Notes: a model not told the origin generated them from the sequence alone. Shown: positions 1 to 7,541, counted from the stretch's first letter. The stretch: DNA of 12,278 nt from Halothece sp964463655 (GCA_964463655.1 CAYXDG010000093.1:1-12278), one strand, 5' to 3'. Numbers and translations: made by a program.

Positions 1-30
1 TAACCAATAACCAATAACAAATAACCAATA
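1..30. repeat. Heptamer short tandem repeat (TAACCAA units) running into the ABC gene start
   Basis: Four consecutive 7-bp units (TAACCAA, TAACCAA, TAACAAA, TAACCAA) occupy 1-28, followed by TA and then the ATG at 31. The array is cut by the window edge, so its full length is unknown. It is the reverse complement of the TTGGTTA array before fmt and differs by one base from the CAAATAA array beside ccmK4. Short tandem heptamer repeats of this kind are known in cyanobacteria. The array fills the place where a ribosome binding site for the downstream gene would lie. Confidence 0.85.
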
Positions 31-1860
31 ATGACGGCATCCCCTTCCCTCAAAAAAAATACTCGCCCAAAAGAAAACGACTGGCGACTTCTCTTACGTT
101 TAAAGCCCTACGCAACTCGCAATAAACCGCTTCTGTTTACGTCTCTTGCCCTTCTGATTCCACTCTCGATCGCAGGAGCAGTTCAACCATTAATCATTGG
201 ACAAGCCATTTCTCTGCTTAGAAATGAACAAACTTGGTCATTTCTCAAAGATATCTCCTTAAATCAAGGGATTAATATTCTCACAGGATTACTCTTATTA
301 ACCATTTTAATTCGACTTGCATTTAACTCTCTACAAGGTTATTTAGTGCAACGAGTTGGACAAGAAATAACAGCCAATATTCGAGATGATTTATTTACTC
401 ATGTTACATCTTTAGCTGCTAAGTTTTTCGACAAAACCCCTGTTGGACGTTTAGTAACTCGCTTAACCAGCGATGTGGAAGCATTAGGAGATGTTTTTTC
501 CACAGGTGCTGTGGGAATTCTTAGTGATGTTATTTATATTTTAGTGATTGCCATTACGGTTTTTATCCTGCAATGGCAGTTAGCAACGTTGCTGATTTTA
601 ATGTTTCTCCCTGTCACTGCCTTAATTATTTATTTTCAACAACGATACCGCGATGCTAACTATCGTTCAAGGGAAGAATTATCCAGTCTAAATTCGATGA
701 TTCAAGAGAATGTTACTGGCATTAATATTGTTCAACTCTTCCGTCGAGAAAACTTTAACAATGACTTATTTCGGAGAATTAATAACCGCTATCTAGAAGA
801 AATTAGGAAAACTATTTTTTATGAATCGGCTGTTTCTGCAACCTTAGAATGGATTGCTCTGATCGCGATCGCAGGTGTTTTAGGATTAGGAGGTGTTCTC
901 GTTTTAGGCGATCAATTAAACTTTGGAACGCTTTCTGCTTTCATTCTCTATGCACAGCGCTTGTTTGAACCTCTCAGACAATTTGCAGAAAAGTTCACCC
1001 TCCTCCAAACTGGTTTTACAGGAGTAGAAAGGATTACTGAATTATTAAGTGAACCGATTGAAATTCGCGATCCAGAACAGGAACAACAAAAACAATTAGC
1101 CACTGCAAATGAATTAGGAAAAACCCCTGGAGAAATTCGCTTTGAAAATGTTTCTTTCGCCTACAAAAAAGATGAATTAGTTCTGAAAAATTTAGATTTC
1201 ATTATCAAACCGGGGGAAAAAGTAGCGTTAGTTGGGCCCACTGGCGCTGGAAAAAGCTCGATTATTCGGTTGCTTTGTCGGCTTTATGAACCAACAGACG
1301 GTCGGATTTTAGTCGATGGAATTGATATTAAAGACTTACCTCAAGAAGAATTACGTCGCCATATTGGAGTCATTTTACAGGAAAATTTCCTCTTCGCTGG
1401 AGATGTAAAAGATAATATTACTCTCGGAGAACGTTATCCTTTTGAGGAAGTCAAACGGGCCGCAAAAATGACCAATGTTGACTCTTTTATCGAAAAACTT
1501 CCCCAAGGCTATGACACGCCTTTAAGAGAACGAGGGAATAATTTATCAGGGGGACAAAAACAATTGTTAGCCTTTGCGCGGGTTGCGATTCGCGATCCGA
1601 GAGTCTTAGTTTTAGATGAAGCAACAGCTAGCTTAGATGTGGGAACAGAAGCATTAATTCAAGAAGCGTTAGAACATTTATTAGCAGAAAGAACAGCGAT
1701 TATTATTGCTCATCGTCTTTCGACAATTCAAGATGTTGATCGCATTTTAGTCTTAAAACAAGGAGAGTTAGTTGAGTCGGGAACTCATGAAGAATTGATT
1801 GCAGAAGGGGGGTTATATTCCAGTTTGTATCAACTGCAAATGATGGGACAAAGCAATTAA
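31..1860 (+). CDS. ABC exporter, fused permease and ATPase (MsbA/MdlB-like)
   Basis: This is a half-transporter of 609 residues, expected to act as a dimer in the plasma membrane and to export a lipid, drug or peptide; the substrate cannot be read from sequence. The N-terminal half (about 30-330) is a six-helix exporter membrane domain. The ATPase half (about 367-605) has Walker A GPTGAGKS (402-409), Q-loop Gln450, signature LSGGQ (505-509), Walker B VLVLDE (525-530) with the catalytic Glu530, and switch His561, so it looks catalytically complete. The length is normal for the family. The ATG at 31 is the only sensible start, because the next Met is at residue 191 inside the membrane domain. 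No Shine-Dalgarno is visible because the 5' flank is heptamer repeat. The gene converges with phoH, 42 bp from its stop. Confidence 0.95.
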   Translation: MTASPSLKKNTRPKENDWRLLLRLKPYATRNKPLLFTSLALLIPLSIAGAVQPLIIGQAISLLRNEQTWSFLKDISLNQGINILTGLLLLTILIRLAFNSLQGYLVQRVGQEITANIRDDLFTHVTSLAAKFFDKTPVGRLVTRLTSDVEALGDVFSTGAVGILSDVIYILVIAITVFILQWQLATLLILMFLPVTALIIYFQQRYRDANYRSREELSSLNSMIQENVTGINIVQLFRRENFNNDLFRRINNRYLEEIRKTIFYESAVSATLEWIALIAIAGVLGLGGVLVLGDQLNFGTLSAFILYAQRLFEPLRQFAEKFTLLQTGFTGVERITELLSEPIEIRDPEQEQQKQLATANELGKTPGEIRFENVSFAYKKDELVLKNLDFIIKPGEKVALVGPTGAGKSSIIRLLCRLYEPTDGRILVDGIDIKDLPQEELRRHIGVILQENFLFAGDVKDNITLGERYPFEEVKRAAKMTNVDSFIEKLPQGYDTPLRERGNNLSGGQKQLLAFARVAIRDPRVLVLDEATASLDVGTEALIQEALEHLLAERTAIIIAHRLSTIQDVDRILVLKQGELVESGTHEELIAEGGLYSSLYQLQMMGQSN

Positions 1861-1902
1861 TAATTAATAATGAAAGAAAAAACCTTCGGAGAGATTATAG
1901 GA

Positions 1903-2865
1903 TTAGGATGAAATATTATGCTGCTCATAAGCAGCAACAATTCTTTGCACTAAAGGATGACGCACCACATCTTTTTGAGAAAACTCACAAACCGCAATTC
2001 CTTCCACTCGGTTTAGGATTTTGAGAGCCGTCACTAATCCTGATTCTTGATGATAAGGTAAGTCAGTCTGAGTAATGTCTCCTGTCACCACCATCCGTGA
2101 GGAAAAGCCTAAACGAGTCAGCACCATTTTCATTTGGGCGGGGGTTGTGTTTTGGGCTTCATCAACAATCACAAAGGCATTGTTAAGAGTACGCCCCCGC
2201 ATATAGGCTAACGGTGCAATTTCGATCGTCCCTTTTGCCATTAAATCAGGGATTTTTTCAGGTTCAATGAGTTCATATAAAGCATCATAAAGAGGACGCA
2301 AAAAAGGATTAACCTTTTCTTGTAAATCCCCTGGGAGAAAGCCTAATTTTTCTCCCGCTTCCACGGCAGGACGGGTGAGAATGAGCCGTTCATAATTGCC
2401 CTTTAGTAAAGACTGCACCGCAAGAATTGCAGCGAGAAAAGTTTTCCCAGTTCCCGCAGGCCCTGTGCAGAAGGTAACATCATGGGATTGAATGGCTTTG
2501 ATATATTGCCGTTGTCGAAAGGTTTTCGCCCGAATTAATTCTCCTTTGCGAGTACGAGCGAGAACATTTTCTTGTAGGTCTTTGTAATCTTCGATCCGTC
2601 CTGTATCTTGGGCTTGGAAGGCAGTCATGATCTCCGCTTCCGAGATCGCCCTTCCTTCACTCCAGTAGGGTTTGAGCGATCGCACCACCGCTAAACAGCG
2701 TTCTACTGGTTTTTGTGGCCCCCGAATTAATAATTCAAGTCCCCGCATCACTAATTTTGCTCCCGTTTGTCGGGAAAGGATTTTCAGATTCGCTTCATGG
2801 GGCCCAGCAAGCGCGATCGCGCTTTCGCTACTGGGGAGTTCAATGGTTTTGACCGCCTCTGTCAT
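1903..2865 (-). CDS. PhoH family ATPase (PhoL-like)
   Basis: This 320-residue P-loop NTPase of the PhoH family is a cytosolic protein linked in bacteria to RNA metabolism and ribosome maturation; the precise reaction is unsettled. Residues 15-65 form a small KH-like N-terminal region. The ATPase core has Walker A GPAGTGKT (135-142), the family element TRPAVEAGEKLGFLPGD (164-180), Walker B VIVDEAQ (232-238) and sensor TGD (261-263). Length matches the family (about 320). It lies 32 bp downstream of the KH-domain gene and is the last gene of the leftward rpsP-KH-phoH set, which supports an RNA-related role. I see no convincing Shine-Dalgarno before the start. The name is based on family membership; the physiological role is inferred. 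Confidence 0.93.
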   Translation of the reverse strand: MTEAVKTIELPSSESAIALAGPHEANLKILSRQTGAKLVMRGLELLIRGPQKPVERCLAVVRSLKPYWSEGRAISEAEIMTAFQAQDTGRIEDYKDLQENVLARTRKGELIRAKTFRQRQYIKAIQSHDVTFCTGPAGTGKTFLAAILAVQSLLKGNYERLILTRPAVEAGEKLGFLPGDLQEKVNPFLRPLYDALYELIEPEKIPDLMAKGTIEIAPLAYMRGRTLNNAFVIVDEAQNTTPAQMKMVLTRLGFSSRMVVTGDITQTDLPYHQESGLVTALKILNRVEGIAVCEFSQKDVVRHPLVQRIVAAYEQHNISS

Positions 2866-2897
2866 CGCAATTGATTATGAGTTTTTTTTCGCTCCCT

Positions 2898-3356
2898 TTA
2901 CATTTCACCCATTGGGGGGGAAAGAGGGGGAGGGGTTTGTTCTGAAGGTTGATCAGAAGCAAAATTGGAGCTAGAGCGTTTTTTGGGTTTTTTCTTACCT
3001 TCTTTCGGCGATCGATCTAGCCGTGACGGGGGAGGTCTTTTGTTGTTCCCTGTTTCGGGTGCTGTTTCTTTCTCCCCATAAACATCGAGATAAACAGATT
3101 GTTGGGCTGCTAATCCTGCGGTTTTCAAGACAGTGCGGATTGCATTGAGGTTTTTTCCTGCTCGCCCAAATAATTTTTCCTGATCACTTTGTTCTAACGC
3201 CAAACGAATCCAGACCCGTTGCTTTTTGTTCGTCACTTCACAATCAATTCGTAAGCTCTCTGGAAACTCTAATAAGGGAGTCAAGAGGAAACGAACTAAT
3301 TCAGGATATTGAGGTTGAGTGGATGCGGGGAATGAGGAATTAACATAATTAAGCAT
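2898..3356 (-). CDS. KH-domain RNA-binding protein (KhpA-like) with basic C-terminal tail
   Basis: The 152-residue protein has one KH domain of the KhpA/YlqC type. Residues 18-32 match the usual PELVRFLLTPLL opening, and the RNA-binding loop is GRAG (64-67) followed by NAIRTVLKTA. KhpA proteins of other bacteria are about 75-85 residues long. This one adds some 17 residues at the N terminus and a tail of about 58 residues that is Lys/Arg/Ser/Pro-rich (KKKPKKRSSS at 121-130) and ends in a Pro-rich stretch. The tail is probably disordered and could add RNA affinity. The start codon lies inside the end of rpsP (8-bp overlap, ATGCTTAA), which indicates translational coupling. The last dozen codons lie in C/G-run sequence that may be repeat-derived (see findings). 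Confidence 0.88.
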   Translation of the reverse strand: MLNYVNSSFPASTQPQYPELVRFLLTPLLEFPESLRIDCEVTNKKQRVWIRLALEQSDQEKLFGRAGKNLNAIRTVLKTAGLAAQQSVYLDVYGEKETAPETGNNKRPPPSRLDRSPKEGKKKPKKRSSSNFASDQPSEQTPPPLSPPMGEM

Positions 3357-3597
3357 TCACTTGTTGATACACTTGCGCTTTTTTCAAAATATGATCGACC
3401 GTTTCTGTGGGTTTTGCCCCTTGCTTTAGTCGTTTGACAATAGCAGGGACATTGAGACGAGTTTCCCCAGTTCTGGGGTTATAGAATCCTAACTCTTCTA
3501 AGGGACGGCCATCTCGGCGATCGCTGCTATTCATCGCTACAATCCGATAACTTGCTTCTCTTTTCTTCCCTAATCGTTTTAGACGCAGTTTTACCAT
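3349..3597 (-). CDS. rpsP: 30S ribosomal protein S16
   Basis: At 82 residues this is the standard length for S16, a small-subunit protein that helps 30S assembly. The N terminus MVKLRLKRLGKKREASYRIV and the later RRDGRPLEELGFYNPRTG (27-44) are diagnostic. It is the first of three tightly linked leftward genes; its last codons overlap the start of the KH-domain gene. In many bacteria rpsP is next to a khpA-type gene, so the order is conserved and supports both calls. A 93-bp spacer separates it from cobQ upstream and contains a possible promoter -10 box. Confidence 0.98.
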   Translation of the reverse strand: MVKLRLKRLGKKREASYRIVAMNSSDRRDGRPLEELGFYNPRTGETRLNVPAIVKRLKQGAKPTETVDHILKKAQVYQQVNA

Positions 3598-3631
3598 TTT
3601 TTCTTCAATTAACTAATAGTCACACTAATCA

Positions 3632-3637
3632 ATTGTA
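3632..3637 (-). promoter_or_regulatory. Possible -10 box (TACAAT) of the rpsP operon
   Basis: On the minus strand TACAAT lies 34 bases upstream of the rpsP start, in the AT-rich 93-bp spacer after cobQ. I find no good -35 hexamer at 16-18 bp, so this is only a candidate. A promoter somewhere in this spacer is expected if rpsP-KH-phoH is transcribed independently of cobQ. Confidence 0.25.
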
Positions 3638-3690
3638 CAGAATTTAAATCGGATTGGTCTAATAAGTTTGTCCTTGGCTATTAGCGGTAA

Positions 3691-5211
3691 CTAAAACGCG
3701 ATCGCCCTTGCATTACTGACCCCATCTCCAAGCGCCGTTAAATCTAAATGCTTTTCTACCACATCGGTAACTGCGTCTAAAACTTCCTCTCGTTGTTGAC
3801 GATGATGGGGGACATTGATCTCTAGGGGAGACAGTCCTTTTTTCTCCCGTAGAAGATTTAACCATTGTCTGCGCCAAGCACCATTTTCCAACAGTCCATG
3901 TAAATAACATCCCCACAGCGATCGCTCTTGATTGACAACTCCTAATTCTGTATCCTCGAATAAATGGGCAAAGCTCCCCCCTCCCTTAATCAGGGGGGTT
4001 TTCGCAGTTGTTCGACCTTGATGGATTTCATACCCTGTAATCGGAGTGTTACTCTCTGGGAAGATGGCGTTAACCGTGCGTTGACGAGTCACCTTTTCCC
4101 CTGTGATCAGAGTTTCAAAAGGAAATAGACCTAAACCTTTGTAGTCTCCAGCCTTTCCTTCTCGACCATCAGGGTCGCTTAAAGTTTCTCCTAACATCTG
4201 AAACCCCCCACAAATCCCCAAAATCACCCCTCCTTGCTCAAAATAGACCTTTAAAGCGTTTGCCATTCCTGTCGCTTGTAAGGCTTCTAAATCAGCGATC
4301 GTGGTTTTAGACCCTGGAATAATCACAGCATCAGGCTTTCCTAACTCATCTTCTGGACGCACATAGCGCACGTTAACCGTTGTTTCTGCTTCTAAAGGGT
4401 CAAAATCAGTAAAATTAGAAATCTTAGGGAGATGAATAATCGCAATGGTGAGATCAGTATTGTATTTCCGTCCTCGTCTTTCTAATAAATCGAGGGAGTC
4501 TTCTGCGGGAAACACTTGCTGTAAATAGGGAATCACGGCAACCACGGGAATCCCTGTATAGTTTTCTACCCATTCAATCCCAGGCTGTAGGATAGATAAC
4601 TGTCCGCGAAATTTATTGATAATGAGTCCTTTAATGAGATGATGTCCAGCGTTGGCGTGTTTTAAGATTTCTAACGTGCCAATGATGTGTGCAAATGATC
4701 CGCCTCTTTCAATATCTACCACTAACAGTGTCGGTGCGTTAAGATATTGGGCAACCCGCATATTTGTTAAATCGCGGTGCATAAGATTGATTTCAGCAGG
4801 GCTTCCGGCACCTTCACAGACAAGATAATCGTAGCTTTGGCTAAGGGTATCTAATGCGGTTTTAATCGCTTCCCAACCGCGATCGAAGTATTGTTCATAA
4901 TATTGTTGCGCTTGGGTGCGTCCGACGGCTTTCCCGTTGAGAATCACTTGGGAAGTCATATCTCCTTGCGGTTTCAGGAGAATGGGATTCATTTCAACGG
5001 TTGGCTCAATTCCGGCAGCCCAGGCTTGGACGGCTTGCGCGTAGCCAATTTCATGTCCTGCATCAGTCACATAAGCATTCAACGCCATGTTTTGCCCTTT
5101 GAAGGGAGACACCCGCCAACCGCGACGGTGTAACATCCGACAGATAGCAGCACAGAGCAGAGATTTTCCCGCGTGAGAGGTTGCGCCAACAACCATGATT
5201 GCTTGTTTCAT
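3691..5211 (-). CDS. cobQ: Cobyric acid synthase (CobQ/CbiP)
   Basis: CobQ amidates the b, d, e and g carboxylates of adenosylcobyrinate a,c-diamide using glutamine and ATP, in the cytosolic (pseudo)cobalamin pathway. The 506-residue protein has the usual two parts. The N-terminal dethiobiotin-synthetase-like ATP domain (1-240) has P-loop GATSHAGKS (9-17), FKGQNMALNA and CEGAGSPAEINL. The C-terminal class I-like glutaminase domain (250-480) has nucleophile Cys334 in GICGG, GYEIHQGRT (393-401) and His438 in YLHG. Two oddities are visible: PLIKGG (406-411) is encoded by a hairpin-forming repeat-like element, and the tail ends in NARAIAF, where AIA is encoded by a HIP1 site. No other cobalamin genes are in the window. 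A TATAAT box (5218-5223) lies 6 bp before the ATG, with no Shine-Dalgarno. Confidence 0.96.
   Translation of the reverse strand: MKQAIMVVGATSHAGKSLLCAAICRMLHRRGWRVSPFKGQNMALNAYVTDAGHEIGYAQAVQAWAAGIEPTVEMNPILLKPQGDMTSQVILNGKAVGRTQAQQYYEQYFDRGWEAIKTALDTLSQSYDYLVCEGAGSPAEINLMHRDLTNMRVAQYLNAPTLLVVDIERGGSFAHIIGTLEILKHANAGHHLIKGLIINKFRGQLSILQPGIEWVENYTGIPVVAVIPYLQQVFPAEDSLDLLERRGRKYNTDLTIAIIHLPKISNFTDFDPLEAETTVNVRYVRPEDELGKPDAVIIPGSKTTIADLEALQATGMANALKVYFEQGGVILGICGGFQMLGETLSDPDGREGKAGDYKGLGLFPFETLITGEKVTRQRTVNAIFPESNTPITGYEIHQGRTTAKTPLIKGGGSFAHLFEDTELGVVNQERSLWGCYLHGLLENGAWRRQWLNLLREKKGLSPLEINVPHHRQQREEVLDAVTDVVEKHLDLTALGDGVSNARAIAF
3976..3998. repeat. C-run/G-run hairpin element inside cobQ
   Basis: A run of six C (3976-3981) and a run of six G (3993-3998) flank CCCTTAATCAGGG; the arms pair over 3980-3998 around a TAATC loop with one G-T wobble. 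This resembles the small dispersed CCCCCCTTAA...GGGGGG elements that are common in cyanobacterial genomes. Here it is in frame and encodes the PLIKGG part of CobQ in a loop between GYEIHQGRT and the segment leading to the catalytic His. Identification as a dispersed repeat is from recognition of the pattern; only one copy is in the window. Confidence 0.5.
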
Positions 5212-5224
5212 TTGTTAATTATAA

Positions 5225-5239
5225 TAGGGTTTGCCTTGC
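5225..5239 (+). repeat. Short dispersed repeat TAGGGTTTGCCTTGC, copy 1
   Basis: This 15-mer in the 45-bp spacer between the M42 peptidase gene and cobQ recurs with one mismatch on the opposite strand at 11075-11089. It is followed by a degenerate TCACTGG/TCACTGA doublet (5243-5256) just before the peptidase stop. It probably belongs to a small intergenic repeat family. Confidence 0.4.
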
Positions 5240-5256
5240 TTATCACTGGTCACTGA

Positions 5257-6330
5257 CTAAGCAAACTCAATTTGATGTTTACTGCCCATATAAGAAGCTA
5301 AAATTTCTGTACAATGTTTGATGGCATTGAGATGTGCAATTTCATAACCATGAGTGTTATCAGTGGGAAACCCCAAACAAGCAGCACGGGAGACATGACC
5401 CATTTTCATTGCGATCGAGCCATCACTACCAAAGCCATCAATAATTGCGTGTTGGATAGGAAGATTAATGCTTTGTGCTGCTTTGACAATTTCTGCATTT
5501 AATCCTTCATCATAGATGCCATATTTGTCCTGAGAAAGCAAGACAGGGACTTCTCCCCCTTGAAAAGGATATTCAGCAGCTAGAGGAATAATTTCTAAAG
5601 CAATGAGAGCATCTAAACGCTGATTCTGGGTAAAGTATAGCGCCCCGATCGCGCCAATTTCTTCTTTCGCTGAGGCTACCAAATAGATATCCTGTGGTGG
5701 TTGGATCACTTGCTTGGCTAATTCTAGCAGAATCGCCAGAGAAGCCTTATTATCAAGGGTATAACTAGCAATGTAGTCTTGTTTTAAGCGGAAAGGATGC
5801 TTACGATGCTTCCCCACCACTACTCGCGTTCCTGGACGAACGCCAACGCTTTCTAATTCTGCTAAACTACATTTAGTTTCAATCCAAGCATCTTCCCAAA
5901 ACAGAGGTTGATCTACTTGTAGTGCTTTTTGTGGGGATTCATGGGAAACATGACGAGAGCCAAAAGAAAGAATCCCATATATGGTAGCGCGATCGCCGAG
6001 AATATCCATCACCCCTTCCCCATAAACCCAAGGGAATGATCCGCCAAGAGGACGCACTTCTAATGTTCCATCTTCTCCTACCCGCTTCACAATACTGCCA
6101 ATTTCGTCTTTGTGTGCTGTGATCGCAATAGCTGAGTCTGAGGTATAACCAGGAATTTTAGCGATGATATTTCCCGCTTGATCTTGCCAAGTCTCAACTC
6201 CGATCGCGCTAAACTTTTCTAGGAGAAGACCATCAATTTCTTCTTCTGCGCCACTGGGGGAATGACACAAGACTAATTCGGAAATCGTGTTAAATAATTG
6301 GTCAGAGTTAGACATAGCAAGAGAGAGCAT
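5257..6330 (-). CDS. M42 family metallo-aminopeptidase (often annotated endoglucanase/cellulase M)
   Basis: The 357-residue protein belongs to the M42 di-zinc aminopeptidases, cytosolic enzymes that form TET-type oligomers and trim peptides in the known members. Visible metal-site motifs in order are AHKDEIG (72-78; His73), the LDNKAS aspartate (Asp193), the KEEIGAIG catalytic/ligand glutamates (223-224), LIALEI (Glu246) and THGYEIAH (His327). In characterised TET peptidases the fourth ligand position is Asp, whereas here it is Glu. PSGAEEE (25-31) is the usual N-terminal signature. The start could be Met1 or Met6 (6315); neither has a clear Shine-Dalgarno. It lies 45 bp upstream of cobQ and 122 bp downstream of fmt, all leftward. 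The spacer 6331-6452 is AT-rich with nothing convincing in it. The cellulase label seen for relatives is historical. Confidence 0.9.
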   Translation of the reverse strand: MLSLAMSNSDQLFNTISELVLCHSPSGAEEEIDGLLLEKFSAIGVETWQDQAGNIIAKIPGYTSDSAIAITAHKDEIGSIVKRVGEDGTLEVRPLGGSFPWVYGEGVMDILGDRATIYGILSFGSRHVSHESPQKALQVDQPLFWEDAWIETKCSLAELESVGVRPGTRVVVGKHRKHPFRLKQDYIASYTLDNKASLAILLELAKQVIQPPQDIYLVASAKEEIGAIGALYFTQNQRLDALIALEIIPLAAEYPFQGGEVPVLLSQDKYGIYDEGLNAEIVKAAQSINLPIQHAIIDGFGSDGSIAMKMGHVSRAACLGFPTDNTHGYEIAHLNAIKHCTEILASYMGSKHQIEFA

Positions 6331-6452
6331 TTTTTAGAACAACCACCGCTTATTCTACACTCCTCTCCCTAATTAAAACACTGAAAAGCTCCTGAATCCT
6401 CTAAAATTCTGCATAAGCGCATCACTCACATAAGAGAATGTTAATTATGATC

Positions 6453-7451
6453 TCAACTCTCAAAACGTTCTCCAACAGTTAAACGCATTCCATTCACAAA
6501 ATCCCACCCTGACTGAGGACGCTTGCCAGACCGTTGCACTTGAGACAATAACAGAAATCCCTCTCCCGTTTGGACGATCGCGCCATATTTTTTAATAATC
6601 CCGATAATTTCCCCAGTTTCTCCTGTTTCTAAATTGAGATTGTCCCATTGCTGAGGAAGAGATTGATATTGAGAGGGAAGCTCTGGCCAATACGCTTCTG
6701 CGAGGGGAATCGTTTCTAAAATCTTAACGGTCTCTCCCCGTAACGTAGTCAGACAGTTGGGGTAAAACCCTCGAATCTGATTGTGTAGGGCGATCGCGCT
6801 TCTTGACCAATCTAACTGATAATCTGTTTTCTGAATCAAAGGGGCATAAGTCGCCTCACTTTCTGCTTGAGGAATGGCTTCAATCTCGCCTTTGTCCCAT
6901 TTGAAGAGAGTTTCGAGCAATAAGTCTCCGCCAATATTTGCTAAACGCTTCCCTACAGTTTCTGCATTGTCCAATAATTCCACAGGGGTTGTTGCTTTTA
7001 ATAACATCGCCCCTGTGTCCATTCCCACATCCATTAACATTGTGGTTACTCCGACCTCAGTGTCGCCATTGTAAAGACTCCACTGAATCGGTGCTGCGCC
7101 GCGATATTGGGGTAAAATTGAGCCATGAACATTAATGCAGCCAAGGCGAGGCATTGCCAAGATTTCTGCGGATAGAATCTGTCCATAAGCCGTCACCACA
7201 AAAACATCTGTCTTCATCTCTCGCAACTGTTGTCGGGTAGCGGTATCTTTTTTAATTCGCTTTGGTTGTAAAACGGGGAGATTGTGAGTGGTTGCTAACT
7301 CTTTTACAAGAGAAGGGATTAATTTTTTCCCTCTCCCTTTCGGCTTATCGGGTTGCGTCACCACTGCTAAGACTTCTGTTTCTCCACATTGCAATAAGGC
7401 TTCAAGGGTGGGAACGGCAAACGCTGGCGTACCCAAAAAGACAACTTTCAT
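6453..7451 (-). CDS. fmt: Methionyl-tRNA formyltransferase
   Basis: Fmt formylates Met-tRNAfMet with 10-formyltetrahydrofolate so that translation can start. From the ATG at 7451 the protein has 332 residues and begins MKVVFLGTPAFAVPTLEAL, the canonical opening. The catalytic segment reads INVHGSILPQYRGAAPI, with Asn107 and His109, and Asp144 lies in MDVGMDTG, so the active site is complete. The C-terminal tRNA-binding domain (about 205-332) is present. An in-frame ATG at 7460 would add MTN. I prefer 7451 because the family begins there, and the longer start lies directly against the heptamer array. Neither start has a Shine-Dalgarno. The long gap-containing spacer upstream may hold its promoter. 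Confidence 0.97.
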   Translation of the reverse strand: MKVVFLGTPAFAVPTLEALLQCGETEVLAVVTQPDKPKGRGKKLIPSLVKELATTHNLPVLQPKRIKKDTATRQQLREMKTDVFVVTAYGQILSAEILAMPRLGCINVHGSILPQYRGAAPIQWSLYNGDTEVGVTTMLMDVGMDTGAMLLKATTPVELLDNAETVGKRLANIGGDLLLETLFKWDKGEIEAIPQAESEATYAPLIQKTDYQLDWSRSAIALHNQIRGFYPNCLTTLRGETVKILETIPLAEAYWPELPSQYQSLPQQWDNLNLETGETGEIIGIIKKYGAIVQTGEGFLLLSQVQRSGKRPQSGWDFVNGMRLTVGERFES

Positions 7452-7459
7452 ATTAGTCA

Positions 7460-7494
7460 TTGGTTATTGGTTATTGGTTATTGGTTATTGGTTA
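7460..7494. repeat. Five perfect TTGGTTA heptamer units directly upstream of fmt
   Basis: Units start at 7460, 7467, 7474, 7481 and 7488, all identical. Read on the fmt strand they are TAACCAA, the same unit as the array at 1-30. The array ends eight bases before the preferred fmt ATG, so the leader region normally holding a ribosome binding site is repeat sequence. Confidence 0.95.
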
Positions 7495-7511
7495 AATGAT
7501 TGTCTCCAAAC

Positions 7512-7541
7512 CAGCCTATAATTTTCCAATTATCAGCCTAT
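7512..7541. promoter_or_regulatory. Direct repeat CAGCCTAT flanking a small palindrome upstream of fmt
   Basis: CAGCCTAT occurs at 7512-7519 and 7534-7541 (22 bp apart, about two helical turns). Between them, and slightly overlapping, is a perfect 6-bp inverted repeat ATAATT-ttcc-AATTAT (7518-7533). The placement about 70-90 bp upstream of the fmt start would suit an operator or promoter-region site. No regulator can be named, and it may also be a remnant of another small repeat. Confidence 0.25.

Noticed and set aside
1861..1902. Bidirectional terminator between the ABC gene and phoH
   Set aside because: There is a T run after CCGAAGG on the minus strand, but the possible stem is only two or three base pairs.
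2672..2974. 100-residue rightward frame over the phoH start and KH end
   Set aside because: It is antisense to two well-supported genes and has no family resemblance.
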